A stretch of 64,000 nucleotides of DNA from Paraburkholderia panacisoli (lineage in GTDB: Bacteria; Pseudomonadota; Gammaproteobacteria; Burkholderiales; Burkholderiaceae): the NCBI RefSeq assembly GCF_008369935.1, contig NZ_VTUZ01000006.1, forward strand, positions 1 to 64,000. The letters are read 5' to 3'. The notes under the pieces are model-generated. The model saw nothing but the letters and a program-made list of their open reading frames with translations, made no database searches and was not told the DNA's origin. Shown one piece after another: positions 36,503 through 47,171 of this stretch; position 1 is the first letter of the stretch; every line of letters begins with the position of its first letter. The translations under genes were made by a program, and so were the position numbers.

Positions 36503-37513
36503 TTACCTCGTATGGCGAATGCGCGGATTCAGCACGCCGTACAACAGATCGACGACGAGGTTCACGACGATCACCAGCGTGGCGATCATCAGGATACCGC
36601 CCTGCACGACCGGATAGTCGCGCCGGCCGATCGCATCGATCAGCCATTTGCCGATGCCCGGCCAGGAGAACAGCGTCTCGGTCAGCACCGCGCCCGCGAG
36701 CAGCGTGCCGACCTGCAAGCCGATCACCGTCACGACAGGAATCAGCGCGTTGCGCAACGCGTGCACGACGATCACGCGCCCCGGCGACAAGCCCTTCGCG
36801 CGCGCGGTGCGGATGTAGTCCTCACGCAGCACTTCGAGCATCGAGGAACGCGTCATCCGCGCGACGACCGCGAGCGGAATCGTGCCGAGCACGATGGCCG
36901 GCAGGATCAGATGGCTCAGCGCGGACTTGAACGCGCCTTCGTCGGTGGACATCATCGCGTCGATCAGCATGAAGCCGGTCACGTGCGGAATGTCGTATTC
37001 GACCGCGATGCGGCCCGACACCGGCGTCCAGCCGAGCTTGACCGAGAACACCATGATGAGGATCAAGCCCCACCAGAAGATCGGCATCGAGTAGCCGGTC
37101 AGGGCCGTGCCCATCACCCCGTGATCGACCACCGTGCCGCGCCTGAGCGCGGCGAACACGCCCGCCGGCAGGCCGATGATCAGCGCGAACATCATCGCGC
37201 AGATCGACAGTTCGACGGTGGCGGGAAAGCGTGCGAGGAATTCGCCCATCACGCTGGTGTTGGTGATAATCGAGGTGCCGAGATCGCCGTGCAGCGCGCG
37301 TCCAATGTAGTGGACGTACTGCATCGGCAAGGGCTCGTCGAGCCCGAGCCGGTGCATGGCGGCGGCGTGCATTGCAGGATCGACGCCGCGCTCGCCCATC
37401 ATCACTTCGATGGGGTCGCCCGGTATCAGGTGAATCAGCGCGAACGCGAGGATCGTGATGCCGATGAAAGTCGGTATCACCATGCCGATGCGGCGCAAAA
37501 CAAAGCGGAACAT
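36503..37513 (-). CDS. dppB: Dipeptide ABC transporter permease
   Basis: 336 residues, six membrane helices. It begins MFRFVLRRIGMVIPTFIGIT and has the EAA loop ARAKGLSPGRVIVVHALRNA, typical of DppB/OppB. It forms the channel with DppC. It is separated from dppA by 138 bp with a hairpin. Confidence 0.95.
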   Translation of the reverse strand: MFRFVLRRIGMVIPTFIGITILAFALIHLIPGDPIEVMMGERGVDPAMHAAAMHRLGLDEPLPMQYVHYIGRALHGDLGTSIITNTSVMGEFLARFPATVELSICAMMFALIIGLPAGVFAALRRGTVVDHGVMGTALTGYSMPIFWWGLILIMVFSVKLGWTPVSGRIAVEYDIPHVTGFMLIDAMMSTDEGAFKSALSHLILPAIVLGTIPLAVVARMTRSSMLEVLREDYIRTARAKGLSPGRVIVVHALRNALIPVVTVIGLQVGTLLAGAVLTETLFSWPGIGKWLIDAIGRRDYPVVQGGILMIATLVIVVNLVVDLLYGVLNPRIRHTR

Positions 37514-37550
37514 GGTTCGTCCCTATGGTCTTGGTGAAGAAAAAACGCAA

Positions 37551-37583
37551 CCGGCGACAAGGGCTTGTGACCCCGGTCGCCGG
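37551..37583 (-). terminator. Attenuator-like hairpin between dppA and dppB
   Basis: CCGGCGAC and GTCGCCGG form an 8-bp stem with a 17-nt loop. On the minus strand it is followed by TTGCG and six T. It is probably a partial terminator that makes the binding protein more abundant than the permease and ATPase subunits. Confidence 0.6.
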
Positions 37584-37651
37584 ACCATTTCGACCAGTTT
37601 TCTAACCGTGCGAAAAGCGTACTGCGCGAATTTTACGGCTGGCTTGCCGGA

Positions 37652-39280
37652 TTACTTGATGCTTACGCCGTCGAAGCGCGCGTAGCCGAGCGGTTCGATG
37701 CGCATGTCGACCACCTTCTTGCTGACCGGCTGGTAGACAGTCGAGTGGGCGATCGGCGAGAACGGCAGTTGCTGCGCGAAGATCTTCTGCGCTTCGACAT
37801 ATGCCGTAGTGCGCGCGGCCACGTCGGACGTCGCGCGGCCCTTCTGGATCAACTCTTCGAACGGCTTGTAGCACCACTTCGAGAAGTTGTTGCCGTTCAC
37901 CGCTTCGCAGCCGAGCAGCGTGCCGAGCCAGTTGTCTGGATCGCCGTTGTCGCCGGTCCAGCCGATCAGCATCGTGTCGTCCTCGCCCGCGTGCGCGCGC
38001 TTGATGTACTCACCCCATTCGTACGTGACAATCTTCGCCTTCACGCCGATCTTGGCCCAGTCGGCCTGGATCATTTCCGCCATCAGGCGTGCGTTCGGGT
38101 TGTACGCGCGCTGCACGGGCATCGCCCACAGCGTGAGGTCGAAGCCGTTCGCGTAGCCGGCCTTCGCGAGCAATGCCTTGGCCTTGTCCGGATCGTAAGG
38201 TGCGGCCTTCAGATCCTTGTAGAACGACCACTGGGTCGGCGGCATCGGATTGGTGGCCAGCTGGCCCGCGCCCTGGTACACCGATTCGATGATCGCCTTC
38301 TTGTTGATCGCCATGTCGAGCGCCTGACGCACTTCGAGCTTGTCGACCGGCTTGTGCGTCACGTTGTACGCGAGGTAGCCCAGGTTGAAGCCCGGTTGCG
38401 ACGGCATGTCGATGTTCGGCTCGGCTTTCAGCGGCGCGATGTCGGCCGGACGCGGATAGCTCATCACCTGGCATTCGTCGCGCTTGATCTTCTGCACGCG
38501 CACGCCGGCGTCCGGTGTGATCGAGAAGATCAGCTTGGAGATCTTCACCGCGTTCGGCTTCCAGTATTCCGGATTGCCGTCGTAGCGGATCGTCGCGTCC
38601 TTCGTATAGCTGCGGAAAATGAACGGGCCGGTGCCGACCGGGAACTGGTTGATGTCGGCCGCCTTGCCGGCCTTCAGCAGCTTGTCCGCGTATTCGGCCG
38701 ACAGGATCGATGCGTATTCCATCGCCAGATTCTGGATGAACGGCGCGTTAACTTCCTTCAGCGTGAACTTGACCGTGTACGGGTCGACCTTTTCGACGCC
38801 GGTAATCAGCTTGTCCAGACCCATGTCGGTGAAGTACGGGAACTGCACCGGGTAGGCCTTGCGGAACGGCTGGTTGGTGTCCAGCATGCGCTGGAACGTG
38901 AACACGACGTCGTCGGCGTTGAATTCACGCGTCGGCTTGAAGAACGACGTGGTCTGGAATTTGACGCCGTGGCGCAGATGGAACGTATAGGTCTTGCCGT
39001 CCGACGAGACATCCCACTTTTCCGCGAGACCCGGTTCGACCTTGGTGCCGCCGCGTTCGAATTCGACAAGGCGGTTGTAAACGGTGAACGTGTTGGCCGT
39101 GAAGTCGACACCCGTCGTATATTGGGCCGGATCGAAACCCGCAGGACTGCCTTCTGAGCAGTAGACGAGGGTCTTGTTCGGAATCTCGGCGCGCGCGCTG
39201 TTCGCACCCACCAGCGATGCCGCTGCAGCTGCGACGAGCGTCGTAACACGCGCGGCGCGCAACAGATTGTTTTGCTTCAT
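37652..39280 (-). CDS. dppA: Dipeptide ABC transporter substrate-binding protein (proximal copy)
   Basis: 542 residues. A signal peptide ends near SARAEI. The SBP_bac_5 fold follows, with LVYCSEGSPAGFDPAQYTT and FNADDVVFTFQRMLD. It is close to the next protein along its length, about 70% identical over the first 280 residues by eye, so the two arose by tandem duplication. It binds di- or oligopeptides (or heme precursors) in the periplasm. It has its own promoter and precedes dppBCDF. Confidence 0.92.
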   Translation of the reverse strand: MKQNNLLRAARVTTLVAAAAASLVGANSARAEIPNKTLVYCSEGSPAGFDPAQYTTGVDFTANTFTVYNRLVEFERGGTKVEPGLAEKWDVSSDGKTYTFHLRHGVKFQTTSFFKPTREFNADDVVFTFQRMLDTNQPFRKAYPVQFPYFTDMGLDKLITGVEKVDPYTVKFTLKEVNAPFIQNLAMEYASILSAEYADKLLKAGKAADINQFPVGTGPFIFRSYTKDATIRYDGNPEYWKPNAVKISKLIFSITPDAGVRVQKIKRDECQVMSYPRPADIAPLKAEPNIDMPSQPGFNLGYLAYNVTHKPVDKLEVRQALDMAINKKAIIESVYQGAGQLATNPMPPTQWSFYKDLKAAPYDPDKAKALLAKAGYANGFDLTLWAMPVQRAYNPNARLMAEMIQADWAKIGVKAKIVTYEWGEYIKRAHAGEDDTMLIGWTGDNGDPDNWLGTLLGCEAVNGNNFSKWCYKPFEELIQKGRATSDVAARTTAYVEAQKIFAQQLPFSPIAHSTVYQPVSKKVVDMRIEPLGYARFDGVSIK

Positions 39281-39322
39281 GTTTCCTCCAGGTTCAGGAC
39301 TGGCTTCCGCCAGCGTAGCGCG

Positions 39323-39352
39323 ATATTACTTGAGCTTGGCTCGCAGCAACAA
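39323..39352 (-). promoter_or_regulatory. Predicted promoter of proximal dppA
   Basis: -35 TTGTTG (39347-39352) and -10 TAATAT (39323-39328) with an 18-bp spacer, lying about 40 bases upstream of the dppA start. GGAGG forms the ribosome binding site. Confidence 0.6.
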
Positions 39353-39476
39353 GCGGAGGAAATTCCCTCTGTTGACGATCGGAAACTATTCGGGCATAAG
39401 GGCAGCCGCACCGCCGGCGCGGGCCGGAGGATGCGGCTGTAGCGGGTTGGGGCAGCAAAAAAGCGGCCCGCTGCGC

Positions 39477-41120
39477 TTATTTGATGCCGACGTTCATGAA
39501 TTGCGTCGGGCCGAACGGGTCGATCTTGAATCCCGCGACGTCCTTGCTGATCGGCTGATACACCGTGGAATGGGCGATCGGCGTGAACGGCACCTGGTCC
39601 TTGAAGATTTCCTGGGCTTCCGTGTAGGCCTTGGTGCGCGCGGTCATATCGGTGGTGCCGCGGCCTTTTTTGATCAGATCGTCGTAAGGCTTGTAGCACC
39701 ATTTGGAAAAATTACTGCCGTTCACCGCGTCGCAGCCCAGCAAGACGCCGAGCCAGTTGTCCGGGTCGCCGTAATCGCCGGTCCAGCCGATCAGCATCGC
39801 TTCATGCTCGCCCGAATGGGCGCGGCGAATGTACTCGCCCCACTCGTACGTGCCGATCTTCACCTTGACGCCGATCTTCGCCCAATCGGCCTGCAGCATT
39901 TCCGCCATCAGGCGCGCGTTCGGGTTATACGGCCGTTGAACCGGCATCGCCCACAGCGTCAGGTCGAAGCCGTCGGGATAGCCGGCCTGCTTCAGCAGCG
40001 CTTTCGCCTTTTCGGTGTCGTAGGGGGCGTCCTTCAGGCTTTTGTCGTAGCCCCATTGCGTCGGCGGCATCGGGTTGGTCGCGGTCTGACCGGCGCCCTG
40101 GTAGACCGACTCGATGATCGCTTTCTTGTTGATCGACATATCGAGCGCGCGGCGCACCAGCACGTTGTCGAGCGGCTTCTTCGTGGTGTTGTACGCGATA
40201 TAGCCGAGATTGAAACCCACCTGGCTTGGCATCGCGAGCGACGAGTCGGCTTTGACCGTCGGAACGTCGGCGGGACGCGGGTACGACATCACCTGACATT
40301 CGCCGCGCTTCAACTTTTGCAAACGCACGGCCGGATCGACCGTAATCGCGAAGATCAGCTTGCCCACCTTGACCACGCCCGGTTTCCAGTAATCGGGATT
40401 ACCGTCGAAGCGGATCGTATCGTCCTTCGTATAGCTGCGGAAAATGAACGGGCCGGTGCCGACCGGATATTGATTGATATCCGACGCTTTACCCGCCTTT
40501 AATAACTGATCGCCATATTCCGCCGATAGGATCGACGCGAACGGCATGGCGATCTGCTGCAGGAACGGCGCATCGACTTCCTTGAGCGTAAAGCGCACCG
40601 TGTACGGATCGATCTTTTCGATCTTCGCGATGTTTTTGGCGAGGCCGAGGTCGTTGAAATACGGGAACGGCACCGAGTACGCCTTGCGGAACGGCTGCTC
40701 GGGGTCGAGCATCCGCTGGTAGGTGAAGACGACGTCATCCGCATTGAATTCGCGCGTTGGCTTGAAGAACGACGTGGTCTGGAATTTCACGCCGTGGCGC
40801 AGATAGAACGTATAGGTCAGGCCGTCCGGCGAAACTTCCCATTTTTCGGCGAGGCCGGGTTCGATATCGGTGCTGCCGTGCGCGAACTCGATCAACCGGT
40901 TGTAGACCGTGTACGAGCCGGCACTGAATTCGACGCTCGTCGTGTATTGCGCGGTATCGAAGCCCGCCGGACTGCCTTCGGAGCAAAACACGAGGGTTTT
41001 GTCGGGCAGCGTGGCGGCCTGTGCCGCAATCGGCGTCATGCCGGTCGCGGCGACCGCAAGAGCGGCGAGCGCGGGCAGGCAGAACTGGGAAACCGTAAAC
41101 AGCCTTGTTGTTACTGTCAT
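39477..41120 (-). CDS. Dipeptide ABC transporter substrate-binding protein (distal copy)
   Basis: 547 residues. The signal peptide is at ~1-35. Family residues match the proximal copy (LVFCSEGSPAGFDTAQYTT, FNADDVVFTYQRMLD, VMSYPRPADV) but the central and C-terminal regions differ enough for a different ligand range. It is the first gene of the dpp cluster, with a near-consensus promoter. A weak GC hairpin with T-run follows its stop, so dppA transcription is likely separate. Confidence 0.92.
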   Translation of the reverse strand: MTVTTRLFTVSQFCLPALAALAVAATGMTPIAAQAATLPDKTLVFCSEGSPAGFDTAQYTTSVEFSAGSYTVYNRLIEFAHGSTDIEPGLAEKWEVSPDGLTYTFYLRHGVKFQTTSFFKPTREFNADDVVFTYQRMLDPEQPFRKAYSVPFPYFNDLGLAKNIAKIEKIDPYTVRFTLKEVDAPFLQQIAMPFASILSAEYGDQLLKAGKASDINQYPVGTGPFIFRSYTKDDTIRFDGNPDYWKPGVVKVGKLIFAITVDPAVRLQKLKRGECQVMSYPRPADVPTVKADSSLAMPSQVGFNLGYIAYNTTKKPLDNVLVRRALDMSINKKAIIESVYQGAGQTATNPMPPTQWGYDKSLKDAPYDTEKAKALLKQAGYPDGFDLTLWAMPVQRPYNPNARLMAEMLQADWAKIGVKVKIGTYEWGEYIRRAHSGEHEAMLIGWTGDYGDPDNWLGVLLGCDAVNGSNFSKWCYKPYDDLIKKGRGTTDMTARTKAYTEAQEIFKDQVPFTPIAHSTVYQPISKDVAGFKIDPFGPTQFMNVGIK

Positions 41121-41158
41121 ATCGTCCTCCGCACAGCAGCCGGGTCAGCTGCGTTTCG

Positions 41159-41187
41159 ATCATAGACAGCGCAAAAATGGGCTTCAA
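41159..41187 (-). promoter_or_regulatory. Sigma-70 promoter of the distal binding-protein gene
   Basis: -35 TTGAAG (41182-41187) and -10 TATGAT (41159-41164) with a 17-bp spacer. The start codon is about 40 bases downstream and has GGAGGACG before it. Confidence 0.7.
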
Positions 41188-41295
41188 CAGGGACTTACCA
41201 CGCCATCGGGCGCGAGGCGGGGCGTCGGCGGCAATCTTTTTTGGAATAGCCGGCGCCCCATAATGGGTGATTTAGGCAGACCCTTAATTTGCACG

Positions 41296-41928
41296 ATGAC
41301 TTCGTACCAATTCACCAACAACTGGTTCGACGCGCTCGCGAAAGGCGTGTGGGATCCGATGATGACGCACCACGCTCCGGCCAGGATCGTCGAAATCGGT
41401 TCGTATGAAGGCGCGAGCGCCTGCTATCTGATCGACACGCTGGCGCCGCGCCATCCGATCGAGCTGCATTGCATCGACACGTGGGAAGGCGGCATAGAAC
41501 ATCAGGCGGGCGGCGTCGCGCAGACCGACATGAGCGCGGTCGAGTCGCGCTTTCACCACAACGTGACGCTGGCTGCGGGCAAATATCCGGGGCGGGCGCA
41601 GCTCACCGTGCACAAAGGGTACTCGGACGAATGCCTCGCGTGTTTGATCGCCGCGGGCAAGAAGGGCTATTTCGATTTCGTCTACGTCGACGGCTCGCAC
41701 CAGGCCGCGGATGTGCTGGCCGATGCCGTGCTCGGTTTCAAACTATTGAAGGCGGGCGGGATCATCGCGTTCGATGACTATTTGTGGGCCGAACAGTTGC
41801 CCTCGGGGAAGGACCCGCTGCGATGCCCGAAGCCGGCCATCGATGCGTTCGTCAATTTGAACTTCCGCAAGCTGGAAGTGCTGTCCGCGCCGCTGTATCA
41901 GCTTTACGTGCGGAAGTTGTCGGACTAG
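41296..41928 (+). CDS. Class I SAM-dependent methyltransferase
   Basis: 210 residues from the ATG at 41296. IVEIGSYEGASACYLIDTLA is the SAM-binding motif I and YFDFVYVDGSHQAADVLADA resembles motif II/III of the methyltransferase_24 group. GGIIAFDDYLWAEQL follows. The substrate is unknown. The extended frame beginning near 40909 is antisense to dppA and is not used. It is followed by a perfect terminator. Confidence 0.85.
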   Translation: MTSYQFTNNWFDALAKGVWDPMMTHHAPARIVEIGSYEGASACYLIDTLAPRHPIELHCIDTWEGGIEHQAGGVAQTDMSAVESRFHHNVTLAAGKYPGRAQLTVHKGYSDECLACLIAAGKKGYFDFVYVDGSHQAADVLADAVLGFKLLKAGGIIAFDDYLWAEQLPSGKDPLRCPKPAIDAFVNLNFRKLEVLSAPLYQLYVRKLSD

Positions 41929-41929
41929 G

Positions 41930-41960
41930 CCGCGCGGCCGTTGCAGCCGCGCGGGTTTTT
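41930..41960 (+). terminator. Rho-independent terminator
   Basis: A 9-bp stem CCGCGCGGC/GCCGCGCGG with a 7-nt loop, then G and five T, 2 bases after the stop codon of the methyltransferase. Confidence 0.87.
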
Positions 41961-42002
41961 CATAGGCCGGGCCGAGCTTTGAGCCCAGGCTCTTTAGTGC
42001 AA

Positions 42003-42833
42003 TTAAACGCCCAGCCGTTCGCAAATCGCCTTGGTCGCCGCAGCGCCATTCAGCGTGTAGAAATGTACGCCCGGCACCTTCGCGTCGATCAGCCGTCGGC
42101 ACAAGTCCGTCACCACATCCAGCCCGAACGCGCGAATCGACTCGCGGTCGTCGCCGAAGCTCTCCAGCCGGCGTGCGATCCAGCGCGGCACTTCGGCGCC
42201 GCACATCTCCGAAAAGCGCATCAGTTGCGAGAAGTTCGTGATCGGCATGATGCCCGGCACGATCGGCACCTCGACGCCGAGCTTGCGCGCGTCGTCGACG
42301 AAACGGAAATAGGCGTCGGCGTTGAAGAAGTACTGCGTGATCGCCGAATTGGCGCCGGCCTTCACCTTGTTGGCGAAGTTTTCCAGATCGTGACGCGGCG
42401 AGCGCGACTGCGGGTGGTATTCCGGATAGCCGGCCACCTCGATCCAGAACCAGTCGCCGAACTCGGCGCGGATGAAGCTCACCAGTTCCGACGCATAGCG
42501 CAGTTCGCCGACTTCGCCCATGCCGGACGGCAGATCGCCGCGCAGCGCGACGATGTGGCGAATGCCATGCGCGCGGTACTGGTTGAGGATCGCGCGCAGG
42601 CTCTCTTTCGACGAGCCGATGCACGACAGGTGCGGCGCTGCTTCGAGCCCGTCCTTCGCCATGTCGACGACGGTATCGAGCGTGCCCTGTTGCGTCGAGC
42701 CGCCGGCGCCGAACGTGACGGACACGAACTTGGGTTTGAGCAACGCGAGTTGCGCACGGGTGGCGCGCAGCTTATCGACGCCTTCCTGCGTTTTCGGCGG
42801 GAAGAATTCGAATGAAAGTTCGATCGGATTCAT
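42003..42833 (-). CDS. metF: 5,10-methylenetetrahydrofolate reductase
   Basis: 276 residues from the ATG at 42833. The FAD-dependent TIM barrel begins MNPIELSFEFFPPKT. VSVTFGAGGST and HIVALRGDLPSG are the family motifs near the FAD and folate sites, and GVHFYTLN is the C-terminal motif. It gives 5-methyl-THF for methionine synthesis. It lies 11 bp from the holin-like gene and downstream of ahcY, so it is likely under the same SAH riboswitch. Confidence 0.95.
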   Translation of the reverse strand: MNPIELSFEFFPPKTQEGVDKLRATRAQLALLKPKFVSVTFGAGGSTQQGTLDTVVDMAKDGLEAAPHLSCIGSSKESLRAILNQYRAHGIRHIVALRGDLPSGMGEVGELRYASELVSFIRAEFGDWFWIEVAGYPEYHPQSRSPRHDLENFANKVKAGANSAITQYFFNADAYFRFVDDARKLGVEVPIVPGIMPITNFSQLMRFSEMCGAEVPRWIARRLESFGDDRESIRAFGLDVVTDLCRRLIDAKVPGVHFYTLNGAAATKAICERLGV

Positions 42834-42844
42834 GATTGTGTAGG

Positions 42845-43198
42845 TCAACCTAAACTGCGGTTGCCGAAAATAAGCGCGGACAGCAGCCACGAAACGATGC
42901 TGTACAGAATCGAGCCGAAGAACGCCGACCAGAAGCCGGACACTTCGAAGCCCTTCAGCAGCGACGCGCACAGCCAGAAGCACAGCGCGTTGACCACCAG
43001 AATGAAGAGTCCGAGCGTGACGATCGTGACGGGCAGCGTCAACAGGATCAGCACCGGGCGCAGGATCGTGTTGATCAATCCGAGCACCACCGCGACGATC
43101 AGCGCGGTGCCGAAGCTGCGGATATGGATCGACGGAACGAGGTAGGTGATGATCAGCAGCGCAAGCGCATTGATCAGCCAGGTCAACAGCACGGTCAT
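42845..43198 (-). CDS. YvlD/PF04020 family small membrane protein
   Basis: 117 residues from the ATG at 43198, with AGGAG upstream; the longer frame beginning at 43276 adds a poor N-terminus over a hairpin. Four hydrophobic helices, including LLTWLINALALLIITYLVP and TILRPVLILLTLPVTIVTLG (the family motif). It is annotated in relatives as phage holin family 4, but its role in metabolism is unknown. It is in a conserved position between ahcY and metF. Confidence 0.82.
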   Translation of the reverse strand: MTVLLTWLINALALLIITYLVPSIHIRSFGTALIVAVVLGLINTILRPVLILLTLPVTIVTLGLFILVVNALCFWLCASLLKGFEVSGFWSAFFGSILYSIVSWLLSALIFGNRSLG

Positions 43199-43277
43199 GT
43201 AGAACTCCTTTGGCAGGATGTCCGGTAACGGGAAAAGCGCGGCAAAATGCGCCAGAAAAGCGGGCATGGCGAACAAA

Positions 43278-43296
43278 GCGGCGCATTGCGCGCCGC
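43278..43296 (-). repeat. Hairpin downstream of ahcY
   Basis: A 7-bp stem (GCGGCGC/GCGCCGC) with a 5-nt loop is followed on the minus strand by TTTGTT. It lies between ahcY and the holin-like gene, so it could attenuate but probably does not fully stop read-through. Confidence 0.5.
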
Positions 43297-43336
43297 CCTG
43301 TTTTCAGACCGTCATGCGTTCAAACCGCCCGCGTGC

Positions 43337-44758
<1,422 letters not shown>

Positions 44759-44796
44759 CACGCCCTCCTTTCTAAGAAATTGACTAGAAATTTGAC

Positions 44797-44926
44797 GTGA
44801 GCGCGGTTCGATGCGGTGGTTGGGACAGCGCGATGCGCATCCGAGCCCTCCGATTGAAGCCTTCGAGCCTGGCGGGCGGCCGGCGAATATGCTGATTCGC
44901 GGTACCCGTCGCAACGCTCCTCGAAG
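44797..44926 (-). promoter_or_regulatory. SAH riboswitch upstream of ahcY
   Basis: On the minus strand, helix P1 CTTCGAG (44920-44926) pairs with CTCGAAG (44861-44867). Conserved GAGGAGCGTTGCGAC and GCCAGGCTCG are present. GAGCG (44915-44919) can form the pseudoknot with CGCTCAC (44797-44803). This is the RF01057 architecture, which switches genes on when SAH accumulates. No separate terminator was found, so control may be at translation of ahcY, which has the SD about 30 bases downstream. Confidence 0.9.
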
Positions 44927-44936
44927 ACGAACGGCG

Positions 44937-44945
44937 ATTGTAGCA
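44937..44945 (-). promoter_or_regulatory. Extended -10 promoter of ahcY
   Basis: TGCTACAAT on the minus strand, with TACAAT at 44937-44942 and the TG extension 1 base upstream. No good -35 is seen at 17 bp. The start point would fall just upstream of the riboswitch P1 helix. Confidence 0.6.
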
Positions 44946-45021
44946 AATCGGGATGGCTTCGGGGCGTGGGGGCGCGGTGCGGATTTTCGGCGCGGCGGGT
45001 TTCGGCCGGCCGCGCCAGGCT

Positions 45022-45784
45022 TCAGCCGTCGATCACGCTGGCCGCGCGCAATTGCCGGATGTGCGCACGCGCGGTGTGGAGGAACTGTCTTGAGAAGTGA
45101 AACGCGTCGGCCACGTCGGCGGGGCTCGGTATCTGCAGCCCGAGCGCGACGCGGAAGTAACGCTCGGCGTGGATGCCCGCGTGGTAATGCATGCGCACGC
45201 GCTTCACGTCGTCCAGACGGCGGTTGCCGAAGATCTCGCGCAGCGCCCACGAGAACGCGCCGTCTTCGCCACCCAGGCGTCGAAACGCGTCATCCATTGG
45301 AAAGCCGCCGAGTGCCGCGTACACCGAACGGCGGATGATCAGGCTGCTCGGCACCGTATTGCTGAGCGCCGCCGCATGCGCGGCGAAGTCCGTGTGAACG
45401 GTCAGCTCGTCGGGAAAATCCGTGTACTCGACGTCGAGCCGCACCGACACTTCCGTCGGATTTTGCGTGAGATACGCGCTGGCGGCGGCCAGCGCGCCGG
45501 GCAGGTATTCGTCGTCGGCGTCGAGGAAGGCGAGCAGTTCCTGCGACGCGTGCAGCGCGCCCCAGTTGCGCGCGCGCCGCGCCGCCGTTGTGCGGCATGC
45601 GCAGCAGGCCGACGCGCGGGTCACGGCGGCCGTAATGGGCGACGATGTCGGCGGATGCATCGGTGGAAGCGTCGTCGATCACGACGATCTGCGCCGCTTC
45701 TGGCTGGATCACGCAGCTTTGCAGTGCACGCGCGAGCGTCGCCGCGCCGTTGTAGCAGGGGATGAGGATCGAAATGGGCGTCAT
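45022..45784 (-). pseudogene. Family 2 glycosyltransferase, frameshifted at a (GC)5 tract
   Basis: The first frame (from the ATG at 45784) gives ISILIPCYNGAATLARALQS and IVVIDDASTDASADIVAHYG, the GT2 nucleotide-sugar fold. It ends in phase at PHNGGAARA. The protein then continues in another frame as RNWGALHASQELLAFLDADD to the stop at 45022. The shift lies in GCGCGCGCGC at 45568-45577; one more GC would restore NGGAARARNWGA. About 254 residues in total. It could be a sequencing error, a slip-type phase switch, or true decay. Confidence 0.82.
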
Positions 45785-45931
45785 GGAGCGAAGCGCGCGC
45801 GGCCGAACGATGAAAGGCCGACGATGTTATCTGCCTTTCGCCAATGGCTATCCCGAAATGGAGACGCGGCGTGGCGGGGTGATAGCAGCTCGACTGCCTG
45901 GCAGGTTAGCGGGCACCCGCCGCACGCAAGC

Positions 45932-46654
45932 TCAAATCGGCAGCAGCCCCAGCATCGGCGCCAGCAGCACCATCACCACGCCGGCGATCATCATCGTCAG
46001 ACTGGCGACCACGCCCTCTTCGCTGCCGAGTTCACGCGCTTTCGCGGTGCCCACGCCATGCGCCGCCGCGCCGAACAGCGCGCCTCGGGCGAGCCGCGTG
46101 CGCAGCGGCACGAGTCCCAGCACTAGCTCACCGAACAGCATCCCGCAGACCCCGGTGGCGATCACGAACAGCGCGGTGAGATCTTTCGGCGCGTGAATCC
46201 GGTCGGACACGGCGAGCGCGAACGGCGTGGACACGGAGCGCGTCATCAGGCTGCGCTGCAATTCCGGCGACAGATGCAGCAGCTTCGCAAGCATCAGCGA
46301 TCCGCCGACCGCCACCACGATCCCCACCGTCACGCCGACGGTCAGCGAAATCCAGTGGCGTTTCAGCAATTCGCGGTATTCGTAGATGGGCACGGCGAAC
46401 GCGACCGTCGCGGGCCCGAGCAACCACATCAGCCAGCGCGTGTCCTGAAAGTAGACGGGGTACGGAATGTGCGCGAGCACGACGATCGCCGCGAGCACAG
46501 CCGGCACGGCCAGCAGCGGCGTCAGCCACGGCGATTTGAAGCGCGCGTACAACGCCTTCGACGCGAAATACAGCGCCACCGTCAGCACGAAACAGCCGGC
46601 TGCGATCAGACGCGATGCATCGTCGGCGAACAGGGACGAATAGAGCGTGCTCAT
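45932..46654 (-). CDS. LrgB/CidB family membrane protein
   Basis: 240 residues with about six membrane helices: LFIVATGVCGMLFGELVLGL and FGAAAHGVGTAKARELGSE, the family GAAHGxGTAxA motif. It works with LrgA/CidA in control of murein hydrolase activity and cell lysis, or as a pyruvate or glycolate transport pair. It lies 41 bp after lrgA. Confidence 0.9.
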   Translation of the reverse strand: MSTLYSSLFADDASRLIAAGCFVLTVALYFASKALYARFKSPWLTPLLAVPAVLAAIVVLAHIPYPVYFQDTRWLMWLLGPATVAFAVPIYEYRELLKRHWISLTVGVTVGIVVAVGGSLMLAKLLHLSPELQRSLMTRSVSTPFALAVSDRIHAPKDLTALFVIATGVCGMLFGELVLGLVPLRTRLARGALFGAAAHGVGTAKARELGSEEGVVASLTMMIAGVVMVLLAPMLGLLPI

Positions 46655-46695
46655 CGACGGGCCTCGGGCGGAAATGATCGATCAGTGCGGAAAAA

Positions 46696-47154
46696 TCAGG
46701 CGCGCGCCGCGTGCCGCGCGACCATCACGCGGCGCAGTGCGAGGCGCCGTTCGAGGCGCGCAGCCTGCTCGACGGCGAAAGCCACCGCCACCATCACCAT
46801 CAGCGTGCCGCCGACCACCACCAGCGCGAGGCGCCAGCCATCCTCGCGGAACAGGCCGCCGTATTGCACTGCGGCTACCGCGGCCGGAATGAAGAACAGC
46901 AGCATGTCGGACAGCAGCCAGTCAGCCCCGGCCTTGATCCAGCGCGGCGCGACGCCGCCGCAGAACAGCAGCGCGAGCAGCACCACCAAACCGACCACGC
47001 CACCCGGCACCGGCAAATGCAGCGTGCGCACGGCGAAATCGGCGACGAACCACAAAGCCGCCAGCGCCGCGCTCTGCACCGCGATCCGCGCGAAGCGCAG
47101 CGCGCCGCGTGCGCGGGCGGCGTGGGCGAAACGTGTGACAGCTGGCGTCGTCAT
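46696..47154 (-). CDS. LrgA/CidA family holin-like protein
   Basis: 152 residues from the ATG at 47154. Four helices, with LPVPGGVVGLVVLLALLF and WLLSDMLLFFIPAAVAAVQY, typical of the family (LxFPGsIxGhhhLhhhL, hFhPxxVG). The basic C-terminus (RLERRLALRRVMVARHA) faces the cytoplasm. It is the partner of LrgB in the same operon and is divergent from a LysR regulator. Confidence 0.88.
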   Translation of the reverse strand: MTTPAVTRFAHAARARGALRFARIAVQSAALAALWFVADFAVRTLHLPVPGGVVGLVVLLALLFCGGVAPRWIKAGADWLLSDMLLFFIPAAVAAVQYGGLFREDGWRLALVVVGGTLMVMVAVAFAVEQAARLERRLALRRVMVARHAARA

Positions 47155-47171
47155 GGCAATCCCTGGGTGAC

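Noticed and set aside
42845-43276. True phage holin
   Set aside because: The family name is historical; no other phage gene is present in the window.
44759-45250. In-frame upstream extension of ahcY
   Set aside because: It covers the SAH riboswitch and promoter; the conserved protein starts at 44758 with AGGAGG.
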